Shown piece by piece: positions 48,001 to 64,000 of a stretch of 64,000 bases of DNA. Origin of the DNA: Pogonophryne albipinna (Eukaryota > Chordata > Actinopteri > Perciformes > Artedidraconidae); contig CM053249.1 of assembly GCA_028583405.1 (NCBI GenBank), positions 40,760,999 through 40,824,998 on the forward strand, written 5' to 3'. The notes under the pieces are model-generated. The model ran no database searches and was not told the DNA's origin. It saw only the letters and a list, made by a program, of their open reading frames with translations. The position numbers and the translations under genes are program-made. Within the stretch, counting starts at the first letter, position 1; every line of letters starts with the position of its first letter.

Positions 48001-48129
48001 TATACAATCTATGGTGTTTATATCATATATATCTATGGGTACAACGCTACATTTCCCGCCCCGCCGCAGTCATACAGTAGGCTACGGAGAGCGGCGAGAA
48101 ACATTTCCTCAGGCATCGAAAAGCGGAAC

Positions 48130-48340
48130 CGAAATTCACATGTCTAAATGATGCCGTTGGAATCGAAATCTTGGAACCGGTTCCGAACCGGAACCGGTTC
48201 TCGGTACCCAACCCAGTAATGATACAGGAAACCTGTTTTTTTTTTATTTTTTAATTTTTATTTTATTTTTAATGACAATCAAACATGTGGGAAGAGGGGG
48301 GGCGGTGCCCCTAGCGCCCCTACGGGCCGGCCGCCACTGC
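48130..48340. mobile_element. Two hAT-like element ends
   Basis: GGAACCGGTTCTCGGTACCC followed by AACCCA (ends about 48213) and GGCCGGCCGCCACTG (about 48338) are right-hand termini of known types of fish hAT elements. Their opposite ends were not located. Confidence 0.45.
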
Positions 48341-48436
48341 CCAGCACTTAGTTCCCCCATGGAACTAAAGAGCAGATCGCGTTCACACCGGAATAAATCC
48401 CTGAGGGAAGATTACACAAATGAAGCCGCTGACGTC

Positions 48437-48437
<1 letters not shown>

Positions 48438-48467
<30 letters not shown>

Positions 48468-48470
48468 CTG
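48438..48470. repeat. (TTC)n microsatellite
   Basis: About ten TTC triplets just before the second MITE copy. Confidence 0.9.
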
Positions 48471-48515
48471 CTTTGGGTTTACTGGCAGGCCGCAAACAAC
48501 TTCACAGTGTATACT

Positions 48516-48887
48516 GGGTGTTTCTCAATGTCGAGTAAAGCTGCTCCAGAGCCACTATTTCAAGCATACTACGTCATCGAGTGCCGCCGAAGGACTGTTC
48601 CATTGTCCAGCATACTTGGAATTCTACCGAGCCCGGCGTACTTCGTAGCGAGACATTTCGAGGCTGCACATGTGTCTTAAAATCCCCACAATGCTTTGCG
48701 CACTGACCAATTTCCGAAATCTTTGGCGGAAAATGTAAGACGGGGCCTCTCATATGACGCACACCTGCACAGCCTGTTCCATACTTCGTTTTCCCAGGCT
48801 AGGAGGTATTCTTGCCTCGCTTCTTAATGAACTCACTCGGAGGTACATGTGCTACCAAGCAAGCCTCCTCAACATTGAGGAACACCC
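48516..48887. mobile_element. MITE, copy 2 of the TTTCTCAAT family
   Basis: The ends GGGTGTTTCTCAATGTCGAG and CTCAACATTGAGGAACACCC are inverted. The interior is the reverse complement of 10375-10753 with moderate divergence, for example GGGGCCTCTCATATGACGCA against its complement in copy 1. Confidence 0.75.
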
Positions 48888-49410
48888 CCGTAGTGTTAAA
48901 ATGCTAACTCACTTCCGGGTTTTAGGACTCGTCACTGCACCACTCTATTGTGATTCACAATGGACAGAGTCAATCCCGTCACGGCTTCTCTCCAAACCCG
49001 CTCCCCTCACCATGTTGACTGACAGTGGATCCGTCAGGAGCATTGATGTATTAAAGGTCTCCTATCATGCAAAATGCACCTTTTGATGTATTTTATACAT
49101 ACATATGTGTCCCCGGTCTGTAAGAAGACTCACAAAGTGTCAAAAAAAACAACCTCTCTCTTTTCCTCTGTACCCAAATCTCTAAAAACGGGGGTACAAC
49201 GGAGCTGATCCAGATTTGCTGCTGATATGACGTAATATCGGAAATGTGGGCTGGCTTTATTTTCCTGTTTGACAGCCATAGAACCTATTTTTACAACCGT
49301 CGTTTTGGCGTCAACTTTTAGATTAAGGTTTTACAATAACCAAGATTATTATGTCCAACTGTAATTTGTCCTTGAGAGTTTGTATTGTTTAATATAGACA
49401 CCTAAATAAT
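48888..49410. other. Unassigned stretch
   Basis: No gene is supported. The segment around 49050-49330 (TCCTATCATGCAAAATGCACC, then GTGTCCCCGGTCTGTAAG) looks like a dispersed repeat, but I could not find its boundaries. Confidence 0.4.
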
Positions 49411-50052
49411 CAACCCAGTCTCACGGCATTTCGTGTTATAGTCACGAAATAAATGTAATGTATTGATTCGTGTTCACCAACACGATTTTCCCATTTTTTT
49501 CGTGTCACACAGAACGACTTCAAGCAATGTATTAGTATTGTATATTGTATTAGTATTGTATAGTATTAGTATGTATTAGTGTTTCGTGCCTGCAGCACGT
49601 CTTTTTGTCCGGTCGGGTCTTGGAATACCGGAAGCTGTGTGGTTCATAAAAACATTTTCTTACTCAATATCAAGCCACGATTATTGTTTTTATGTTAAAT
49701 TGTATAATGTCAGACTTTTTTTGCCATCCGTGAGGAAAATAAATGGGGCTCAGAGCCTCAGAATACTGAAATCTGTATTTTTTAAATCTTTTTTTCCTTC
49801 TAATTTGTTTTTATTTGGTGCAGGCACGAAACATACTACCAATACAAATGCATTGCTTTTACAATCGTTCTGTGTCAGAATACTGAAATCTGTATTTCTA
49901 AAAATCTTTTTTACCTTCTAATTTGTTATTATTTACATTGCTTTTAAAATCGTTCTGTATGACACGAAAAAATTGGGAAAATCATGTTGGTGAACACGAA
50001 TCAATAGATTACATTTCGTAACTATAACACGAAATGCCGTGATACTGGGTTG
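49411..50052. mobile_element. Palindromic-ended DNA element (CAACCCAGTCTCACGG)
   Basis: The left end CAACCCAGTCTCACGGCATT and right end AATGCCGTGATACTGGGTTG are inverted, and the similarity extends over about 110 bp per side. AAATAAT flanks both sides (49404-49410 and 50053-50059), a 7-bp duplication. The middle holds a roughly 100-bp direct duplication (GAATACTGAAATCTGTATTT at 49762 and 49879). There is no coding capacity, and the superfamily is unclear. Confidence 0.8.
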
Positions 50053-50218
50053 AAATAATATAATATGATATGTTATAAAGTATCTTCTGAATATAATTTA
50101 CTTTACAGTATAAATATGAACATTATATGTTTAGTATGTGTAGATTAACATGTATAAATAACTCACAGTGTTATTCACTTTGCAGTATAATTTGCTCAAA
50201 CTTGATATTTTACTTTAG

Positions 50219-50357
50219 CGCTAACCCTAAAAGCAATAAAGCAGTGGGTGATGCAGAATGGATGGCCCGGCTGAAGGCCTTTGCCAGTTCTGGGGTTTGG
50301 CCTCCAGGAGGAAATAAACCAGATCAAAGGCAACGGAAGTGGCGTGACCTATATCAG
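50219..50357 (+). CDS. Orphan exon-like block, unknown gene
   Basis: A T-rich tract and AG (50217-50218) precede an open block of about 46 codons that ends at CAG|GTAAATT, a good donor. The frame reads NPKSNKAVGDAEWMARLKAF, then ASSGVWPPGGNKPDQ and RQRKWRDLYQ. I do not recognise the family and found no partner exons within several kilobases on +. It may be a remnant of a retired gene or transposon ORF. Confidence 0.4.
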
Positions 50358-50852
50358 GTAAATTATAGCAACACATCTACTATTACTTAGAAATTATACG
50401 TTTATTACTGAAAATGGACAAGATACTGGTGCAGATATTATCAATCAAATGATTAACACTGAGTGACTCACTCCAGACTAGAACATTATTATGAACATTT
50501 CAGATTGAGAAATGCCTCCCCTATATTATCACAGTTTTATTGTGTCCGCTCCTGGTCACAGCCCTTTGTAAACTATTTAATCTAGCAGGGTCTATTTGTA
50601 ATGCTTGTGATACAACAAGTGACGTCAGACCGATTACACTAATTTAACAATTATGTATCTAATGTAACATTTGATGTGTGATTTCATTCCAAATGATTCA
50701 ATCAAGAATTTTAAAGAATACCTTTATTTATTTTTTAGTTTAGGTTTTTCCCCTACAAACGTTAATCATATTAATAATACTATCACAATTCACTGCGGTA
50801 TAATGACTGTCATAATAGCTTTTTAATTGACTTGTTCATAACTTCTAACATG

Positions 50853-50860
50853 AAAAAAAA
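50853..50860 (-). terminator. RNA polymerase III terminator of tRNA-Arg
   Basis: A run of eight A on + (T on the transcribed sense strand) lies 6 nt beyond the 3' end of the tRNA gene. Confidence 0.8.
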
Positions 50861-50866
50861 CTCAAT

Positions 50867-50939
50867 CACCCCAGATGGGACTCGAACCCACAATCCCTGG
50901 CTTAGGAGGCCAGTGCCTTATCCATTAGGCCACTGGGGC
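50867..50939 (-). tRNA. tRNA-Arg (anticodon CCT)
   Basis: On the minus strand a 73-nt cloverleaf runs GCCCCAGTGGCCTAATGGAT... through the anticodon loop CTCCTAA (anticodon at 50904-50906), with T-arm GGGTTCGAGTCCC. The acceptor stem GCCCCAG pairs with CTGGGGT. Boxes A (TGGCCTAATGG) and B (GGTTCGAGTCC) are intact. There is no intron. An oligo-T run (RNA sense, from the AAAAAAAA at 50853-50860) follows the 3' end as the RNA polymerase III terminator. It closely matches the vertebrate tRNA-Arg-CCT consensus. Confidence 0.95.
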
Positions 50940-51429
50940 TGCTTGCGGAAGGGTTTTGTACACTGTAATTTACTCCTATGTTATCTATCTTGGATTAATC
51001 CAAAAAAGGATAATTTTGTCATATTTACCTGATATCGCACGTTATTTTCACTCACATATAAAAAAAACTGACAATCCCCTCAGTAATCGACACTTAACAG
51101 ATAATCTTTATTAAATCATTGATAACGGCGGTTTATATATAAACACCTTCTTTGATCAGTGATTGCCTCAAAAGCAATCAAATATGTTTACATTTAGATA
51201 AAACCATTATTGAAGTCAATTAACCATTTTAGGGTCAAATGTTTTTTCTAATATGTTAACGAAGTTTACTGAAACTCCCTTTCATGATGACTGCTGACAG
51301 CTCTCTCCAAGCAGGAACAAGCCTCAGTTGTTTTTCCACCGTAGGAATGGTAGCGATAGCAGGTTAGCTCTTCGGGCATCAGCTGTAGGATTAATTTACT
51401 TGTTCCTTAGATTTCTGTTTTCCTGTTAG

Positions 51430-60523
<9,094 letters not shown>

Positions 60524-61400
60524 CTTTTGACCCCTCTGGAGACTTGCTGCATCACAGGCGGATTTTATTTTTTCTGTACTTATTTTATTTTGGAGGGAAG
60601 GTCCCATGATGCACTTATCTTTACAGACTCTGTTAAAGAGCATCCGTTGAAGAGAGGAACAAAGACTGGGGAAGCTGATCAGATGGATGAAGACTTTTGT
60701 TTTTCTCAGACTCCTGAAGATTGTCTCTGGACAGGGGACACAGAGGGACACAGAGGGTTGTCTCTGGACAGAGGGACACAGAGGGTTGTCTCGGATGCAG
60801 ACTTGACTCCCAAACCAAACACTAAAGAAGAGTGAAAGGTATTTTTTGAATATAAAACATGCAGCTTTTTAAGACGTCTTCCGAGGAATTTCCAAAGGAT
60901 GGTTATTCTTAAGATATGATGACTCTGGTAGTTCCATGGATTGAAAATATTGAGATTTTTTTTCAAAGTACCACCTAACCTAACTATAGGGAGTGCCTCA
61001 GACTGGAGAGAAGCTGTATGTGTGCACATATTGTCTTTGTCATCTATACTTGTGTGTGTTTGTGTATATACCAATGTACCACATTAGGTGTTCACATCTG
61101 AATCAGAATGCAGTTGCATCGGAACACACTGATTCTGGATTGTAAGTGTCACCTTAGTATTAATAGATTTTCTTAAATTCACTGTCTAAACACAAAGCAC
61201 CAGACTGAACTTCTAACTCAATAGAACTGTACAGAATAGAAGCAAAAACATTTTGTTTCCGTCGTCCTTTTTTTCATACATTTTGCAATGTGTTCCCCAA
61301 ATGCTTTTTGTGAAGAGCTTGTGACAGGATGTGACCCGGAAGATTAAAAAATAGTTTGACATTTATTACCTAATGCAATAATGTGCTTTCTTACTGAGAG
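60524..61400 (+). other. 3' UTR and 3' flank of wdr45b
   Basis: Non-coding sequence after the TGA stop. A short duplicated phrase (GGACACAGAGGGTTGTCTC) occurs at about 60746 and 60775. I could not fix a poly(A) site with confidence. Confidence 0.5.
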
Positions 61401-61692
61401 ATGAAGATATTGGTGTAGATCTTAACTCACTGTGTGAGAAAAGCAAATAATATGCATTTGGCAAACAATGTCAAACTATTTCTAAGCACATTTCCTGAAC
61501 CATTGAACTATTTCTTTTAGCGTTCGCTGTTCCTAGCTGAAGAGGCCAAACAGACTCTTGATCACAAAAAAAAACGTATGAGACTCTAACCTGATCAGCT
61601 ATAAAATATAGACTCTGGTTAAAGACGGCACATCTTGTGTAATATTCATACGTTATAATGAAGTCAGAAGTCTGTGTTGGCCGGTCACAGCT

Positions 61693-61945
61693 GGAGTCCT
61701 GAGGCCTGTACTACGAAGCCGGATTTTCGCTTAGCAAGCTAACTTCAGGGAAAACTCTGGGTTTCCGGTCCTACGAAGCTGGTTCACTTCTTAGCGGGCT
61801 AGATCTCCATGGTAACTTATACTGAACGGCTAACCAGGGGGGTATACTACGAAGCAGGATTTTCGTTTAGCAAGATAACTTCTGGGATTTCCGGTACTAC
61901 GAAGCTGGTTCACTTTTTAGCGGGCTTGATCTCCATGGTGACTTA
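61693..61945. repeat. Tandem dimer of a TACTACGAAGC repeat
   Basis: Two copies of a roughly 130-bp unit, each starting with GTACTACGAAGC or ATACTACGAAGC, then GGATTTTCG and TTAGCAAG, and ending GATCTCCATGGTAACTTAT or GGTGACTTAT. This is a known kind of dispersed fish repeat with no coding content. Confidence 0.7.
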
Positions 61946-61959
61946 TCCTGTCTGTGCTC

Positions 61960-62184
61960 TAGTGATGGGTCGTTCGCGAACGATTCGTTCTTTTTGAACG
62001 AATCTTTGAAGTGAACGAGATGAACTGATTCCTCCCACAAAACGATTCGTTTGTTTGAGTCGCCGCCTTCCGCCAAAAGCTAAAGAGAAGCTGTTCGCGA
62101 ACGACGAACTTAAAGAACTGTAGGAAACAGTTCAGAACTGTTTCCTACAGTGTACTGTAATCAGAGCCCTCTCACCTGAGCTCC

Positions 62185-62263
<79 letters not shown>

Positions 62264-63343
62264 CTCAACCTGTCCGCAATAAAGAGGACGGATACCGGAA
62301 CCGTAGCGTCCAGCTAGCTTAGCGATAAATACACACATCGTTGTATTCTCCTCCCCCTGTCGGCACTAAAAGCTTCAGAGGGCGGATAGCTGGGCTCCGT
62401 AGCGTCCAGCTAGCTTAGCGATAAATACACACAGCGTTGTATTCTCCTCCCCCTGTCGGCCCTAAAAGCTTCAGATGGCGGATACCTGAGCTCCATAGCG
62501 TCCCGCTAATGTGAAATACACACACACACACACAGCGTTAGCGGAACATTCTCCTCTCCCTGTCGGCCCTAAAAGCTTCAGAGGGCGGATAGCTGGGCTC
62601 CGTAGCGTCCAGCTAGCTTAGCGATAAATACACACAGCGTTGTATTCTCCTCCCCCTGTCGGCCCTAAAAGCTTCAGATGGCGGATACCTGAGCTCCATA
62701 GCATCCCGCTAATGTGAAACACACACACAGCGTTAGCGGGACATTCTCCTCTCCCTGTCGGCCCTAAAAGCTTCAGAAGGCGGATAGCTGGGCTCCGTAG
62801 CGTCCAGCTAGCTTTGCCGCTAGCTAAAGGTAAACATAGATGGGTACACACTATAGAATATGAATAAATCGTCACCGATGTAGAGGATATATTTTTTATT
62901 CACTTTGAACTCGGCCAAATGGAGTTTAATGCTTTGGGATTTAAGTTAGGCCACATAGTACGTGCATGGGTTTGAAAGTATAACGTGCTAGCCTGCTGTA
63001 ATACATCGTATAGTCAGGCACACATTTATGAGAGATTTAACAATGGCCAATTATATTTCTTAAATAATATGTAGCCTATTCCCAGAGCATAATTCATGGG
63101 GCAACAAGGTGAGGTGTAAAATGTGTTTTAATATCATACATGTTACGCCTGCAAACTTCTTGTACGGACTTCGGCAGTAGTGAAGACTCACTGAACGAAT
63201 TAAGTACAAAGACGAATCGTTCGCGAACGTGCAAATCACCAGAAGTCGTTCGCGAACCGGTGAACGAATCAGTGAACGAATCTTTCAAGTGAACTGAATC
63301 AAAAGATTTGTGTCCCAGAAGGGAATCGGAATTCCCATCACTA
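61960..63343. mobile_element. hAT non-autonomous element (TAGTGATGGG ends)
   Basis: The inverted ends TAGTGATGGG and CCCATCACTA are flanked by the perfect 8-bp duplication CTGTGCTC (61952-61959 and 63344-63351). The subterminal GTTCGCGAACG/GAACGAATC words repeat in both orientations. Internally a unit containing CCCTGTCGGCCCTAAAAGCT is repeated about five times (62290-62815), and a (CA)n tract lies at 62186-62262. Confidence 0.93.
62186..62262. repeat. (CA)n microsatellite
   Basis: Long perfect CA run inside the hAT element. Confidence 0.97.
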
Positions 63344-63353
63344 CTGTGCTCCG

Positions 63354-64000
63354 AACATAGACTGTATATATAAATGGACGTAGTGTCAGTGACGTCACCC
63401 ATAGGATTCTGCAGAGTTGCCGTGAAGCCCTTAGTAGGCGGAGTCGGCCACTAACGGCTCGACTATGACGTCAGAGTCTAATCCCGCCTGCTCCAAATAA
63501 GTGCAAAGAGGCGGAGCCGAGGCGGGACCTGCTGCCTCCGAACTGGAAGTAAACAGAGCTAGCTCAGGCTAAGAAGCTAAGCTAACATGAAATACATGCA
63601 TACCAAGTTACTGCTAACAGTGTAGTTCCCCTATATAAATGTTACATTCATAATCAAATGAGACAATCTGCAAGAGAATTAGCTATATTTTGTTATTCTT
63701 AATGCTTGTCATTCACACGTTGAGAAAAGACGGACTCCACCGCCCGGACCTAACGGAGCCGCAGTGGGCTAGCTCCGGGACGCCGGCTGGAGCTAGCCCC
63801 CTGCGGCTCCGTTAGCTCCGGCGGCCACCACTGGGATAATTGGGTCCCCCATTAACATTTGCTCCCGTTTAGCATTATGGGCGTCATAGCCATAGACTAT
63901 AAAAGTCTTACCCAAGGCTGAATCATAAACTAAAATGTATATGTATGTATAAAGGGTTACGTCCTTAGCTGGCTAATAAGTAGCAAGCTAAGCTACCAAG
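63354..64000. repeat. Repeat inverted relative to 47700-48000, plus a hairpin
   Basis: ATAGACTGTATATATAAATGG and the following CTAACGGCTCGACTATGACG match the reverse complement of 47700-48000. At about 63752-63814, AACGGAGCCGCAGTGGGCTA and its near complement form a hairpin with arms of about 25 bp. The repeat continues past the window edge. Confidence 0.7.

Overview
The window is vertebrate nuclear DNA, almost certainly from a ray-finned (percomorph-like) fish. Genes are split by many introns with GT-AG sites, one tRNA gene matches the vertebrate tRNA-Arg(CCT) pattern, and one host gene reads as WDR45B/WIPI3 over its whole length. The rest is dense with fish-type transposons (hAT, Tc1, L1/Tx1-like and L2/CR1-like LINEs, tRNA-derived SINEs). 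There are no operons or prokaryotic signals.

Region 1 (1-9512) is most of one large DNA transposon. Near-identical inverted ends (1-208 and 9150-9344, the left one cut by the window edge) enclose two convergent multi-exon genes: a decayed DDE integrase on + (352-4031) and a HECT-type E3 ubiquitin-ligase gene on - (9054-4484) whose exons are almost all in frame. A near-perfect 30-bp hairpin lies between their 3' ends.

Region 2 (9.5-27 kb) has no host gene that I can support. It holds SINEs, LINE fragments, a MITE, a 6.2-kb hAT element with an L1 inserted in it, an L2-like LINE interrupted by a second hAT, and another L2-like LINE interrupted by a young Tc1 element with an intact 340-aa transposase.

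Region 3 (27.47-41.41 kb) is a host gene on +: seven coding exons, about 870 aa, a TINF2-like N-terminal domain followed by 14 C2H2 zinc fingers. Its introns have grown by nested hAT, PIF/Harbinger-like and TTAA-flanked elements, many with visible target-site duplications.

Region 4 (41.4-51.4 kb) is repeat-rich and includes a 45-bp GC-rich minisatellite, a palindromic element with 7-bp duplications, an orphan exon-like block and tRNA-Arg(CCT) on -.

Region 5 (51.43-60.52 kb) is wdr45b on +: ten exons, 344 aa, all junctions in phase, an autophagy PROPPIN. Region 6 (60.5-64 kb) is its 3' flank, a tandem repeat dimer, a 1.4-kb hAT element with internal tandem repeats, and an inverted copy of a repeat also seen at 47.7-48 kb.

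The best candidate for something undescribed is the integrase plus HECT transposon in region 1.
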